DNA of 64,000 bases from an uncultured Bacilli bacterium. GTDB taxonomy: Bacteria; Bacillota_I; Bacilli_A; RF39; UBA660. The stretch lies in NCBI GenBank assembly GCA_934086485.1, contig CAKOIF010000004.1, positions 43,664 through 107,663 of the forward strand, given 5' to 3'. A model generated the notes under the pieces. The model was not told the origin of the DNA. It saw only the letters and a program-made list of their open reading frames with translations, and did no database searches. Position 1 is the first letter of the stretch. Every line of letters begins with the position of its first letter. A program made the position numbers and the translations under genes. This document shows, piece after piece, positions 34,119-43,634 of this stretch.

Positions 34119-34628
34119 TCAAAAGAAAATCCTAGTTAAAACAAATGCCATAATAAGTCCAACTAAATCTGCTAAAAGGCCTACTACTACAGTATATCTA
34201 CTTTTAGTTATTTTTACGCTACTATAATAAAGAGCTATAACATAAATTGTGGTATCAGTACACCCCTGAAGTACACTTGCAAGTCTTCCGGGGTATGTAT
34301 CTGGTCCATATATTTCAAATATTTTAGTCATTATGCTCATAGAGGCGGTTCCAGATATTGGTCTTAAAAATGCCATAGGAAGTATTTCCGGAGGTAAATT
34401 TAAAATATTAGTAATAGGTCTTAATAAAAAAGGAAGTATATTACTATCTAAGAAAATATTAACTGCAAAAACCATTGCAAGTACTGCAGGGAAAATATTA
34501 TAGACTATTTTCATTCCCTCTTTAGCGCCCTCTAAAAAAGAGGAATATACATCAACTTTTTTGATATAACCATAAAAAACTACAAACAAAATAAATAAAG
34601 GAATAACTATAATAGAAAAAAGTTTCAT
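34119..34628 (-). CDS. spmB: Spore maturation protein B
   Basis: 169 aa, several membrane helices, with RPISGTASMSIMTKIFEIYGPDT, the SpmB/nucleoside-recognition-domain signature. With SpmA it is needed for full core dehydration and heat resistance of spores. Starts within the TGA of spmA (4-nt overlap). Confidence 0.93.
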   Translation of the reverse strand: MKLFSIIVIPLFILFVVFYGYIKKVDVYSSFLEGAKEGMKIVYNIFPAVLAMVFAVNIFLDSNILPFLLRPITNILNLPPEILPMAFLRPISGTASMSIMTKIFEIYGPDTYPGRLASVLQGCTDTTIYVIALYYSSVKITKSRYTVVVGLLADLVGLIMAFVLTRIFF

Positions 34629-35203
34629 CTTTTTTTCCTCCTTATAAAATAATCAATTAAAACCGCCGATAAACAAGAACAAGATGTTGATATTAATGCT
34701 GGAGCAATTATTTCTGTGGGATTTAAACTGTTATAAGCAAGTCTTATGGCAATTATTGTTGTTGGAATTATGGTAACTCCCGCAGTATTTAATACTAAAA
34801 AGGTTATCATTGGCGTTGAGGCAGTATCTTTTTTATCATTTATCTTCTGAAGTTCACTCATTGCCTTAAGTCCAAAAGGTGTTGCTGCACTTCCAAGACC
34901 TAACATATTCGCAGCAATATTCGATGCAATATAACCAAGTGAAGGATTATCTTTTGGAACAGATGGAAAAAGTTTAGACAAGATTGGTCTTAAAAATTTA
35001 GCAAACCTTGTAAGCATTCCAGCACTCTCAGCAATTTTCATTATTCCAGACCATAAAACAATCGTTGGAAATAAACTTAATATCAACTTTAAAGCCTTAT
35101 CTGCATTAGTTAATATGCTTTCATTAATTACATTTATATTTCCAGTTAAAAAACTATATAAAATTCCTATAACAATTAAAAATGTCCATAATATTGAAAT
35201 CAT
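34625..35203 (-). CDS. spmA: Spore maturation protein A
   Basis: 192 aa membrane protein with GYIASNIAANMLGLGSAATP and GLKAMSELQ blocks typical of SpmA. First gene of an spmA-spmB-(rluB) unit. Its TGA stop shows that UGA is not a Trp codon here. Confidence 0.93.
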   Translation of the reverse strand: MISILWTFLIVIGILYSFLTGNINVINESILTNADKALKLILSLFPTIVLWSGIMKIAESAGMLTRFAKFLRPILSKLFPSVPKDNPSLGYIASNIAANMLGLGSAATPFGLKAMSELQKINDKKDTASTPMITFLVLNTAGVTIIPTTIIAIRLAYNSLNPTEIIAPALISTSCSCLSAVLIDYFIRRKKR

Positions 35204-35222
35204 AATAAATTTTATGACAAAT

Positions 35223-35249
35223 TAAAAAAAATAGACATTAGCCTATTTA
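35223..35249 (-). terminator. Terminator of the surface-protein gene
   Basis: AATAGGC/GTCTATT stem followed by eight U on the minus strand, about 55 bp after the stop codon. Confidence 0.65.
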
Positions 35250-35301
35250 ATTTCAAAATTACTCACGCACAATGGGCACTACAACACAACTCGTATAAGA
35301 C

Positions 35302-36861
35302 TTACCCAATGCGATATGCGTTATCCTTAGTTCCATCTCCTGTACCTACAATTTTTAGGATACTAGAATCTAGATAAAATGTCGGGCGCACCGCAAACTC
35401 GTCAATATCGACGCCGCTGACAACGGTGCGGTCGAAGATGAGGTAGACATACCCTATCGAGCTCAAATGCGCAGCACCAAGCGAATTCGAAGAATAAGGG
35501 GAAAGTAACCATTCAGTCTTATTTGATCCCCAACTTACTACTTGTGATGTAAATAACCAATCATTATTTTTACAATCACTATGTGATGAACTATCCCAAT
35601 TATATAATTCTTTTGCTCTACATCCTGCTCTATTTATTGTAGATCCTCCTACTGTTGCATAGCCATAATCACTTGGGTACATTAATCCTACTTTTGCATA
35701 CATACTTGCTGGATTATCACTATATATTGCACTTGTATTTCTTTCCTCTGTATAAATACCTTCAGCAGTCAAAGTATTAGCATTTGTTTTTGAAGCTCCC
35801 CCTAAATGCCATTTTGTATTTACTATTCCACTAGAAAGTTTACCATTTATATTTAAGGTACCTAATAAAGTAGTCAAGTATGTTCCATTTAATTCTGTTT
35901 TTAGTGATGCAGTACTCCAATTATTTGTTCCTGCTGTATTCCAATACTTACCACTTGTTCCTCCATAGTTATTTGTATCTATTACTTTTAATATTTTTTT
36001 TGTACCACTACTTGTTGTTCCATTAGTTGAATATTCTTCTTCAAATAAACCTATTATTCTAAATAATAATGAACTATCTGAACAAGTGCCACTTGTTTTA
36101 TTGTCTAAACATATGTAATTATTTGGATCTGCCCCTTCATATCTTATACCATTTTCATCAAAAATATCAGTGTTATTTGCTACCATTAATGTTGTAATTG
36201 GTGTTGTTGATATCTCACTTGTTTTACAACTATTATTTGTTACATATATCTTTCCTGTAAAGGCTTTTCCTCCGATACTTTCTTGTGATACATTTAAATT
36301 ATAAAATTTTCCTGTTATATTTATATTTTGTGTAGTAAAGCTTCCTGTACTTGATATAGAGGCTTTACTTACTAGAGTTCTTTTATTATTTGTCCAATTT
36401 GAATCATAATCAAAATTCTTTTCACTTGCAAAATTATTTGTTCCATTTACATTTGTTACTTGTAATGTTATTTCTTTATCTCCATTTTTACTTACGTGAT
36501 TTGTTCCGGTTCCACCATAAATATATGAACCACTATCATATTCATAAACTATATCATATGTACATGTTGTAAGTAAACCCTCTGCTCCAGTTAAATTTAC
36601 TGAAAGTGTTGCAGTATTTTCTGCAGCTAAAGTTCCATTTAAAAGCTGACTCATATTTGCTGCGGGTACTTGCAAATTTAACTGTGTCGCATTTGATGTA
36701 AATACTGCATCTCCAGGACTATAAGCATTTACATTTACTGCTACATTATTATTTAAATTTACATTAAATGAACCAAAATATGCAAATGATGCTGTTATTA
36801 CTATAACTAGCAACAAAATACTTGCAAATACACCTATAATTTTTATATTATTAATTTTCAT
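35302..36861 (-). CDS. Secreted surface protein with variable C-terminal domain
   Basis: 519 aa. An N-terminal membrane/signal segment (MKINNIKIIGVFASILLL...ASFAYFG) resembles TasA/camelysin-type exports. A Ser/Thr/Asn-rich middle follows. The C-terminal domain has EWLLSPYSS, a glycine turn and VRPTFYLDSSI...GDGT...YRIG, as in Firmicutes proteins often labelled DUF6273. Residues about 454-494 come from a 120-bp block of 55% GC, unlike the rest of the gene. Codons there end mostly in C. This suggests either a diversity-generating retroelement target or a transferred patch. Confidence 0.75.
   Translation of the reverse strand: MKINNIKIIGVFASILLLVIVITASFAYFGSFNVNLNNNVAVNVNAYSPGDAVFTSNATQLNLQVPAANMSQLLNGTLAAENTATLSVNLTGAEGLLTTCTYDIVYEYDSGSYIYGGTGTNHVSKNGDKEITLQVTNVNGTNNFASEKNFDYDSNWTNNKRTLVSKASISSTGSFTTQNINITGKFYNLNVSQESIGGKAFTGKIYVTNNSCKTSEISTTPITTLMVANNTDIFDENGIRYEGADPNNYICLDNKTSGTCSDSSLLFRIIGLFEEEYSTNGTTSSGTKKILKVIDTNNYGGTSGKYWNTAGTNNWSTASLKTELNGTYLTTLLGTLNINGKLSSGIVNTKWHLGGASKTNANTLTAEGIYTEERNTSAIYSDNPASMYAKVGLMYPSDYGYATVGGSTINRAGCRAKELYNWDSSSHSDCKNNDWLFTSQVVSWGSNKTEWLLSPYSSNSLGAAHLSSIGYVYLIFDRTVVSGVDIDEFAVRPTFYLDSSILKIVGTGDGTKDNAYRIG
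35381..35500 (-). other. GC-rich segment with a run of NNC codons (putative variable region)
   Basis: Counted by hand, 66 of 120 bases are G or C, against roughly a third in flanking parts of the gene. Read in frame, eight codons in a row end in C (35425-35448, encoding VYLIFDRT), and further NNC codons follow (GTC, AGC, GGC, GTC, GAC). Adenine-specific mutagenesis of AAC codons gives exactly such NNC series. No reverse transcriptase or template repeat lies in the window. Higher-GC donor DNA could give a similar codon bias. Confidence 0.5.
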
Positions 36862-36880
36862 AAAAACTCTCCCATCCCTT

Positions 36881-37070
36881 ATAAATACTGGGGTGCTCTT
36901 TCATAAATTATATACTTTATGGAAAATAGAGGTCCCAATTTACGGGAAAAGGACTTGAAAATCACTCAAAAAAATGGTTAAATTATAGTAGATATAGGAT
37001 AAATACGGGGATGTGCTTTCTTAAAAGTATATAATTTGCGAAAATCAATGCTAGATAAATACTGGGTTTG
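36881..37070. repeat. Imperfect direct repeats upstream of the surface-protein gene
   Basis: ATAAATAC(T)GGG words occur at 36881, 36999 and 37055. The first two are each followed by a similar stretch: TGCTTTC-like, TATATA..TT, GAAAAT. The repeats fill most of the 288-bp spacer between lysS and the surface-protein start and may be binding sites or repeated promoter units. No ORF is seen. Confidence 0.55.
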
Positions 37071-37118
37071 TGAGAGTTTTATTATAATTTTTTTCATTAC
37101 TTTTTTACGAATATTTTA

Positions 37119-37150
37119 CAAAAAAAATGTAAAAGTTTTTGCTCTTACAT
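37119..37150 (-). terminator. lysS terminator
   Basis: ATGTAAGAG/CTTTTACAT stem (one G-U), 6-nt loop, then eight U on the minus strand; it begins at the stop codon. Confidence 0.8.
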
Positions 37151-38640
37151 TATTTATTAATATTTTTCATTGTTGGAAATAAGATTACATCTCTAATTGA
37201 ATCTTGTTCTGTAAATAACATTACAAGTCTATCAATACCATAACCAATTCCACCAGCTGGAGGCATACCATATTCTAGAGCTTCGATAAAGTCCATATCA
37301 ATATCATTTGCTTCATCATTACCAAGATCTCTTTCTTTTAATTGTTCTTCGAATCTATCAAGTTGAGTAATTGGATCATTTAACTCTGTATAAGCATTAG
37401 CAAATTCTTTACCACCAATAAATAATTCAAATCTTTCAACAAATCTTGGATCAGTTGGATTTGCTTTTGTAAGGGGGCTTATCTCTACTGGATGACCATA
37501 TAGGAATGTTGGTTGAATTAAAGTTTCCTCAACATATTTTTCAAAGAATAAATTTATAATATGTCCTACTGTATGTTCATGCTCTTGAACTTCAATTTGA
37601 TGCTCACTAGCAAGCTTTAAAGCATCTTCAACTGTCATTTCTTTAGAAAAATCAATACCAGTTACCTCTTTAATTGAGTCAACCATACTTATTCTTTTCC
37701 ATGGTCCAGTTAAATTAATATCATAACCACACCAATTATATTCCATTTTACCAATAACTTTTGTAGCAATTTCTTGATACATTTTTTCAGTCATATCCAT
37801 CATACCCTCAAGGTCTGAATATGCAAGGTAAGCTTCCATTAAGGTAAACTCTGGATTATGTTTAGGATCCATACCTTCATTTCTAAAAGTTCTACCTATT
37901 TCATAAACAGCTTCCATACCACCCACAAGTAATCTTTTAAGAGGAAGTTCTAAAGCAATTCTTAAATACATATCAATATCTTGTGTATTATGATGTGTTA
38001 TAAATGGTCTTGCACTAGCTCCAGTAAGAAGTGTTTGTAAAACTGGTGTTTCTACTTCAGTAAAACCTCGATTATCCATAAAGTTTTGAATACATCTAAT
38101 AATTTTAGGTCTAGTATAAGCAACTTTTCTTGATTCTTCATTCATAATAAGATCAACATATCTACGTCTATATCTTTCTTCAATATCAGTTAGTCCATGA
38201 AATTTTTCTGGTAATGGTTTAAGTGCTTTAACTAAATGAGTATATTCTAAACATTTAATAGTTACTTCTCCAGTACCAGTTTTCATAACTTTACCTTTAA
38301 CACCCACTATATCACCAAGGTCAGCTGTTTTAAATAAGTTATAAGTTTCCTCGCCTACATCATTAATTGAAATATATATTTGAATATTACCAGTTCTATC
38401 TTTAATTGAGAAAAATGATGCTTTACCCATTTTTCTTATAAACATAATTCTTCCGGCAACAACCTCAATATCATTTCTATTTTCAAATTCATCATGAGAA
38501 ATATCTTGATATTTTTCTTTTATATCTAAAGCATAACCAGTTCTTTCAAATCTATGTCCAAAAGGATCAATACCTAGATTTACTAAATTTTCAAGTTTAT
38601 TTCTTCTAACTAATTCTTGTTCTGTAAAATTTCTTTCCAT
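37150..38640 (-). CDS. lysS: Lysyl-tRNA synthetase (class II)
   Basis: 496 aa, full length. N-terminal OB-fold anticodon domain; class II motif 2 [15 protein letters not shown] and motif 3 [11 protein letters not shown]. Promoter TTGGTA-17 bp-TAAAAT on the minus strand just upstream. No T-box is seen. Confidence 0.97.
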   Translation of the reverse strand: MERNFTEQELVRRNKLENLVNLGIDPFGHRFERTGYALDIKEKYQDISHDEFENRNDIEVVAGRIMFIRKMGKASFFSIKDRTGNIQIYISINDVGEETYNLFKTADLGDIVGVKGKVMKTGTGEVTIKCLEYTHLVKALKPLPEKFHGLTDIEERYRRRYVDLIMNEESRKVAYTRPKIIRCIQNFMDNRGFTEVETPVLQTLLTGASARPFITHHNTQDIDMYLRIALELPLKRLLVGGMEAVYEIGRTFRNEGMDPKHNPEFTLMEAYLAYSDLEGMMDMTEKMYQEIATKVIGKMEYNWCGYDINLTGPWKRISMVDSIKEVTGIDFSKEMTVEDALKLASEHQIEVQEHEHTVGHIINLFFEKYVEETLIQPTFLYGHPVEISPLTKANPTDPRFVERFELFIGGKEFANAYTELNDPITQLDRFEEQLKERDLGNDEANDIDMDFIEALEYGMPPAGGIGYGIDRLVMLFTEQDSIRDVILFPTMKNINK

Positions 38641-38806
38641 AATATCACCACTTCTCGTTTATTTTAACACAATTTATGTTATATACCAAGTCCAAATTGA
38701 ATATTTTCATATCTAAATGACATTTAATAAAACAAAACTTTTAGAATAACTTAATAATTTTTTTATTATAAACTTTCAAATTTAATGTTTTTTAATGCAA
38801 AAGTGC

Positions 38807-38835
38807 TTGAAAGTTACCAAAACATTTGATAAAAT
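38807..38835 (+). promoter_or_regulatory. rpsT promoter
   Basis: TTGAAA (38807-38812), 17 bp, TAAAAT (38830-38835), 29 bp upstream of the rpsT ATG. Confidence 0.75.
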
Positions 38836-38864
38836 AGTTATGCAAAAAGGAAGGAAGAAAAATT

Positions 38865-39128
38865 ATGGCAAATATCAAAAGTTCAAAAAAAGCAATTAAA
38901 GTTATCGCAAAAAAAACTGATAATAACCATGAAGCAAAAGCTAAAGTTAAAAATTTAATCAAAGATATAGAAAAATTAATTGCCGCTGAAGATAAAGAAG
39001 GCGCTTCTAAGTTATATAAAGATTTTCAAAAAGCATGCGATAATGCATTAAGTAAAGGCTTAATCAAAGCTAATACTGCTGATAGACAAAAATCAAGATT
39101 ATCATTAAAAATCAAAAATATGAAGTAG
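38865..39128 (+). CDS. rpsT: Ribosomal protein S20
   Basis: 87 aa, Lys-rich helical protein: MANIKSSKKAIKVIAKK and KGLIKANTADRQKSRLSLKI. GGAAGG lies before the ATG. Binds the 5' domain of 16S rRNA. Single gene with promoter and terminator. Confidence 0.96.
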   Translation: MANIKSSKKAIKVIAKKTDNNHEAKAKVKNLIKDIEKLIAAEDKEGASKLYKDFQKACDNALSKGLIKANTADRQKSRLSLKIKNMK

Positions 39129-39150
39129 TTAGTAAAAACTGCTTTTTTTA
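39122..39150 (+). terminator. rpsT terminator
   Basis: AAGTAGTT/AACTGCTT stem (one G-U) and seven T. The stop codon is within the 5' arm. Confidence 0.7.
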
Positions 39151-39177
39151 TTGCCTATTTTTTGTTAAAATATTCTT

Positions 39178-40146
39178 ATGAAGAAATTTATTATTAGCAT
39201 TATATGCGCTTTATTATTATTAGTTATATCATATAAATCAAATTATATTAGTGATTTTATTGCAAAAAAAATTACAGGTAATCAAGAGGTAATTATTAAA
39301 GATAAAAATGAATATGCAAAAGAGGATAACTTTATTTTTATTCAAAATACTGATAGCTTTGTACCATATTCCTATAACGATTTATTAAAAATAATCTACA
39401 CTACTATTAATTACGGTTGGGACTTTTTTACATTTTATTGTCCTAGTGAATATGAAAAATGTATTAATGATGTAGAAAATATTTCTAAGGATGACATTAC
39501 CCTTACTCATATAAATAACTATGTCCATCCCTATAATAGTTTTACCAATATTAAAACAAGTATAATGGAATCTGGTGAAATAACAATTGAAATAAACTAT
39601 CTATATAATAAAGAGCAAATTGAAAAAATTGAAAATAAAACAAACTCACTATTAAAGGAGCTTGTAAATGATAATATGACAAATTATGAAAAAATTAAAG
39701 TATTACACGATTATATAATAAACAATGCAAAATATGATGTCGAAAGAAATAAAAATGGAGATAGTAAATATTTATCTTATATTGCATATGGACCTTTATT
39801 CGAAGGCTATGCCACTTGCAACGGCTATACAGACTTAATGGCAATTTATTTAACAAAACTTGGTATTCCAAATTATAAAATAGCTACCACTAAAAGTTCT
39901 AAAAGTTCTTCGAATGGACATATTTGGAACGCAGTAAATCTTGATGGAAAATTTTTACATCTAGACTTAACTTGGGATGATCCAGTTAGTGATGATGGTA
40001 AAGATTATTTATATCATAAATACTTTTTAATTGATACAAAATCACTTATGGAAGTTGATTCTGGTAAAGTAGAAATCGAAGAACATAACTTTGATAAAAA
40101 TTATTATTTAGAATTTAATGATAAAATTATTGAACTAAAAAAATAA
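39178..40146 (+). CDS. Secreted or membrane-anchored transglutaminase-like protein
   Basis: 322 aa. N-terminal signal/anchor helix, then a transglutaminase/protease-like core with the catalytic triad in order: EGYATCNGYTDLM (Cys), SNGHIWNAV (His), LDLTWDDP (Asp). Such proteins act on the cell surface, in protein crosslinking or as peptidases. No Shine-Dalgarno is seen and TAAAAT lies 6 nt before the ATG, so the mRNA may be leaderless. Confidence 0.85.
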   Translation: MKKFIISIICALLLLVISYKSNYISDFIAKKITGNQEVIIKDKNEYAKEDNFIFIQNTDSFVPYSYNDLLKIIYTTINYGWDFFTFYCPSEYEKCINDVENISKDDITLTHINNYVHPYNSFTNIKTSIMESGEITIEINYLYNKEQIEKIENKTNSLLKELVNDNMTNYEKIKVLHDYIINNAKYDVERNKNGDSKYLSYIAYGPLFEGYATCNGYTDLMAIYLTKLGIPNYKIATTKSSKSSSNGHIWNAVNLDGKFLHLDLTWDDPVSDDGKDYLYHKYFLIDTKSLMEVDSGKVEIEEHNFDKNYYLEFNDKIIELKK

Positions 40147-40170
40147 AGAAATCAATCTTTATTTTTTGTT
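40140..40170. terminator. Bidirectional terminator
   Basis: AATAAAGA/TCTTTATT hairpin with A- and T-runs between the convergent transglutaminase-like and miaA genes. Confidence 0.65.
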
Positions 40171-41009
40171 TGAATAAAGTTAATAACTTCATTTTCAGTT
40201 TGAGAAAAATCCTCGAAATTTGTATTGAACCAATTAACTGGTAACTGATTATTAAACCAAGTATATTGTCTTTTTACATAATGTCTAGTGTTTTTTTTAA
40301 TTAGCTCTACTCCTTCCTCAAAAGGTATTTCATTATTTAAATACTTTATTATTTCTTTATAACCAATTGCTCTTTTTAAAATTTTACTTTCAGGGTATTT
40401 TTCATATAAAGTTTTTACTTCATTTAAAAGCCCATTTTCAATCATTTTATCTACCCTTTTATTACATCTATCATATAAAACATCTCTATCACATGTAAGG
40501 CCAATAAATATTGCATCATATATAGGAATATCTTTATTAGTTTCATTATTTTCACGATTTAAAAAATTAATTAATCTTACTCTATTATTTTTATGTAAGT
40601 TATGATTAGGATCTTTTTTATTTGCTAAAGCAAAAAGTTCATCATTAGTTAAATTATCATAATTATTTTTATGCATTTTTTCAAATTTATAATCGTATAA
40701 TAAAGCTTTTATATATAGTCCTGTTCCTCCGACAATAACTATATTTTTACCATCATATTTATTTAAAATATTTCTTGCATCATTTTGATAATCACTTACA
40801 CTATAGTCTTCATCTGGACTTACTATATCAAATAAAAAATGCTCTCTTTCACCCATTTCCTCTTTAGTTATTTTAGCACTACCAATATCAAGTTCTTTAT
40901 AAATTTGCGTTGCATCAGCATTAAGTACTATTGCATCAAATTTTTCTGCAAGAGTTTCAGAAAGTCTTGTTTTACCTATTCCCGTAGGCCCACATACACA
41001 TATAATCAT
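40152..41009 (-). CDS. miaA: tRNA dimethylallyltransferase
   Basis: 285 aa from the ATG at 41007-41009, chosen for GGAGAA upstream. P-loop GPTGIGKTRL at the N-terminus, NADATQIYKELDIGSAKI, GGTGLYIKALLYDY, and the C-terminal NTRHYVKRQYTWF. Adds the isopentenyl group to A37 of tRNAs reading UNN. MiaB, encoded at the right edge of the window, acts next on the same base. Confidence 0.96.
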   Translation of the reverse strand: MIICVCGPTGIGKTRLSETLAEKFDAIVLNADATQIYKELDIGSAKITKEEMGEREHFLFDIVSPDEDYSVSDYQNDARNILNKYDGKNIVIVGGTGLYIKALLYDYKFEKMHKNNYDNLTNDELFALANKKDPNHNLHKNNRVRLINFLNRENNETNKDIPIYDAIFIGLTCDRDVLYDRCNKRVDKMIENGLLNEVKTLYEKYPESKILKRAIGYKEIIKYLNNEIPFEEGVELIKKNTRHYVKRQYTWFNNQLPVNWFNTNFEDFSQTENEVINFIQTKNKD

Positions 41010-41077
41010 AACTTCTCCTTTCACAATTATTATAAATATAAATTGACAAATATGCAAATATTTTATATATTAAGTTC

Positions 41078-42181
41078 ATGGAAATAATAGGTTTAATCGC
41101 GGAATATAATCCGCTACATAATGGTCATTTGTACCATATCAATAAAATTAAAGAAAAATATCCAGATAGTTTACTTGTTTTAGTACTTAATGGATACTTT
41201 TTACAAAGGGGAGAAGTTTCAATTATATCAAAATATGATAAAGCACTCTTAGCTTTAGAATATGGAGTTGATATAGTAATAAGTCTTCCTACTTTATATG
41301 GTGTTCAAAGTGCAGATACTTTTGCTGATATCTCTATTAAGTTACTTAACTATTTAAAAGTTAACAGAATTATTTTTGGTAGTGAAACAAATGATATAGA
41401 CAAACTTACATTACTTGCTAAAAAGTCTCTAGAACTTGATGAAAGCGAAGATTTAAAACAGACTTTAAAAAGTGGTATTAATTACCCTACTGCCTTAAGT
41501 AAAGTTATAAATGAATCATTTACATATAACTCTAATGATCTTTTAGGGATATGCTACATTAAATCAATTATCAAAAATAATTTTAATATTAAAGCCGAAA
41601 CTATTCAAAGAACTAATGATTATTTAGATACTGCCTCTTGTGAGGATATTGTTAGTGCTTCGAATATAAGACAAAAAATAAAGGACAACATTGATATTTC
41701 AAAACATTTACCTACTCTTTCAAAAGAAAAAATATGTACTTATGATGAAACTTTATTATTTAATCTAATTAAAATTTCAATTCTTAATGATAATATATCA
41801 GATATTTTAGATGTTGATATAAATTTATACAATATGTTAAAAAATAATATTCAAAATGTTAATAATATGGAAGAACTTTTAAAAGTATTAAAGTCCAAAA
41901 AATATACTTATAACAAGCTTAACAGAATGCTTATTCATATTTTACTTGGAATTAAAAAAGAATATACTAAAGAAGATATTTCTTATTTAAATATAATTGG
42001 TTTAAGTCAAAATGGCAAAAAATATTTAAATAGTATAAAAAAAGATATTGTTATTCCACTTAAGCCAAATAAAAACTCTATAATTTATAAACTAGATATT
42101 AAAGCAAGTATTATTTATGATATGTTAACTAGCAAAAATGAATATAAAAAAGAACTAGCAAATAAGCCAATTATTTACTAG
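41078..42181 (+). CDS. tmcAL: tRNA(Met) cytidine acetate ligase (TmcAL/YlbM)
   Basis: 367 aa. N-terminal nucleotidyltransferase fold with GLIAEYNPLHNGHLYHI (HxGH) and ISLPTLYGVQSADTFA. Acetylates C34 of elongator tRNA-Met using ATP and acetate. The promoter TTGACA-17 bp-TATATT ends 6 nt before the ATG and no ribosome site is present, so translation is probably leaderless. Confidence 0.92.
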   Translation: MEIIGLIAEYNPLHNGHLYHINKIKEKYPDSLLVLVLNGYFLQRGEVSIISKYDKALLALEYGVDIVISLPTLYGVQSADTFADISIKLLNYLKVNRIIFGSETNDIDKLTLLAKKSLELDESEDLKQTLKSGINYPTALSKVINESFTYNSNDLLGICYIKSIIKNNFNIKAETIQRTNDYLDTASCEDIVSASNIRQKIKDNIDISKHLPTLSKEKICTYDETLLFNLIKISILNDNISDILDVDINLYNMLKNNIQNVNNMEELLKVLKSKKYTYNKLNRMLIHILLGIKKEYTKEDISYLNIIGLSQNGKKYLNSIKKDIVIPLKPNKNSIIYKLDIKASIIYDMLTSKNEYKKELANKPIIY

Positions 42182-42227
42182 TTTTTTAGTACTTTTAATT
42201 TATTGAGATTTATAATATACTTATAAT

Positions 42228-43253
42228 ATGAAGAAAAAAATATTATTTATATTAATTATTATTATGTTAGGATTGGGTATTTATTTAGAGGTTAATAAAA
42301 GTAAAAATGCCTTTAAGGAATATAGTTCAAAAACACTTGAATATGTTTATTTAAACGGAATATATGATGAAAAATACAAAAATGAATATGATAAAATAAA
42401 ATTTGATAATCAGAAAAATTTCAGTATGGTACTTACCAACTTTTTACCCAAAGGATACTCTGGCAATGAAATAAATTATATATTTTCATTGAGTGAGGAA
42501 AACATAAATAAGCTTAAAAATATTGATTATATTGATATAAAAGATTTTTATAATCTAAAAAATTTTAATGTTCTTAACTATCAAAGATATGTAGATTATA
42601 AACAAAAAAATGATATTTCTATTGAGAAAGCGGTTACTTATGTAAATTTAAATTTAGATTATAAGTTTTATGAAAATGCAAATGAAGTTAAAAATGCTGA
42701 TGATTTTTTAGTTTTAGTAAATAAATATAACTATTTACCAAGTGGTTATTCTCCAAAAGATTTAGATTATGTAAAAGGAGCTTATGGAAATAATGTACCA
42801 ATGAAAAAGATAGCTAAAGAAAATTTTCTAGAACTTCAAAAATATATAAAAGATAACTTTGATTTAGAACTTCTTCCTACTACCGCATATAGAAGTGAAA
42901 CATTTCAAAAAACTTTATATGATAATTATGTAAAAAATTATGGTAAAGAAAGTGCTGATACATTTTCCGCAAGGCCTGGATATTCTGAACATCAAACTGC
43001 TCTATCCATTGATTTAAAAAACATTGCTATTAAATCTGATGTAAGACTTACTGAGGAAGACTATAAAATATTAAGTGAAAATGCTTATAAATTTGGTTTT
43101 ATAATAAGATTTCCTAAAGGTAAAGAAAATATAACTGGTTATGAATTTGAAAATTGGCATATTAGGTATGTTGGTAAAGATAATGCTAAAATTATTTATG
43201 AAAATGATTTAACTCTCGAGGAATATATTGATTTGTATATAAAAAAATATTAA
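42228..43253 (+). CDS. D-alanyl-D-alanine carboxypeptidase, VanY/LdcB family
   Basis: 341 aa with an N-terminal membrane anchor and a C-terminal VanY domain: TTAYRSETFQKTLYDNY, SARPGYSEHQTALSID (zinc His/Asp) and EFENWHIRYVG (zinc His). Trims the peptide stems of peptidoglycan outside the cell. The N-terminal 170 aa contain two similar stretches (FLPKGYSGNEINYIFSL and YLPSGYSPKDLDYVKGA). Confidence 0.9.
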   Translation: MKKKILFILIIIMLGLGIYLEVNKSKNAFKEYSSKTLEYVYLNGIYDEKYKNEYDKIKFDNQKNFSMVLTNFLPKGYSGNEINYIFSLSEENINKLKNIDYIDIKDFYNLKNFNVLNYQRYVDYKQKNDISIEKAVTYVNLNLDYKFYENANEVKNADDFLVLVNKYNYLPSGYSPKDLDYVKGAYGNNVPMKKIAKENFLELQKYIKDNFDLELLPTTAYRSETFQKTLYDNYVKNYGKESADTFSARPGYSEHQTALSIDLKNIAIKSDVRLTEEDYKILSENAYKFGFIIRFPKGKENITGYEFENWHIRYVGKDNAKIIYENDLTLEEYIDLYIKKY

Positions 43254-43255
43254 AA

Positions 43256-43534
43256 CTATTTATAATGTTTTAATACTTTTGGTAAATTATTTGTATCTAA
43301 ATATTTATTATTTTCATCTTGAAATTCATTATTTAAATTACTTATAACAACAGGATTATTTATATCATATTTATAAATACTATCATTAACTTTTTTTATA
43401 GCATACATAACTACTTTAGTTTTAACAATACAAGCAAGAAAATCATAGCCATATTTTTTTGAATGTTTCATTCCCATAATAAAGGCTTTTGTTATAGATT
43501 TATCTTTATTTTCAATGTCAATATAATTATTCAC
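43256..43534 (-). CDS. Small hypothetical protein
   Basis: 92 aa, cytoplasmic, with GMKHSKKYGYDFLACIVKTKVVMYAIKK. No family recognised. Convergent with the VanY-like gene. A GGGTGAGAAAG ribosome site precedes the ATG. Confidence 0.6.
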   Translation of the reverse strand: MNNYIDIENKDKSITKAFIMGMKHSKKYGYDFLACIVKTKVVMYAIKKVNDSIYKYDINNPVVISNLNNEFQDENNKYLDTNNLPKVLKHYK

Positions 43535-43608
43535 ACTTTCTCACCCTTTACTCTATAAAAATATTACCATAAATTTATTTAAATTACTAGTTTACATTTT
43601 CATTGTAA

Positions 43609-43634
43609 AGAAAAAATTACCTATTATGGTAATT
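43609..43634 (-). terminator. Terminator of the zinc metallopeptidase gene
   Basis: AATTACC/GGTAATT stem followed by six U on the minus strand, overlapping the stop region. Confidence 0.7.

Noticed and set aside
35222..37150. Reverse transcriptase or template repeat next to the variable-looking segment
   Set aside because: No such ORF and no adenine-rich near-copy was found nearby, so the retroelement itself is not claimed, only a possible target.
38641..38864. T-box or other riboswitch before lysS, cysS or gltX
   Set aside because: Leaders are short and contain only ordinary promoters; no T-box consensus or antiterminator was seen.
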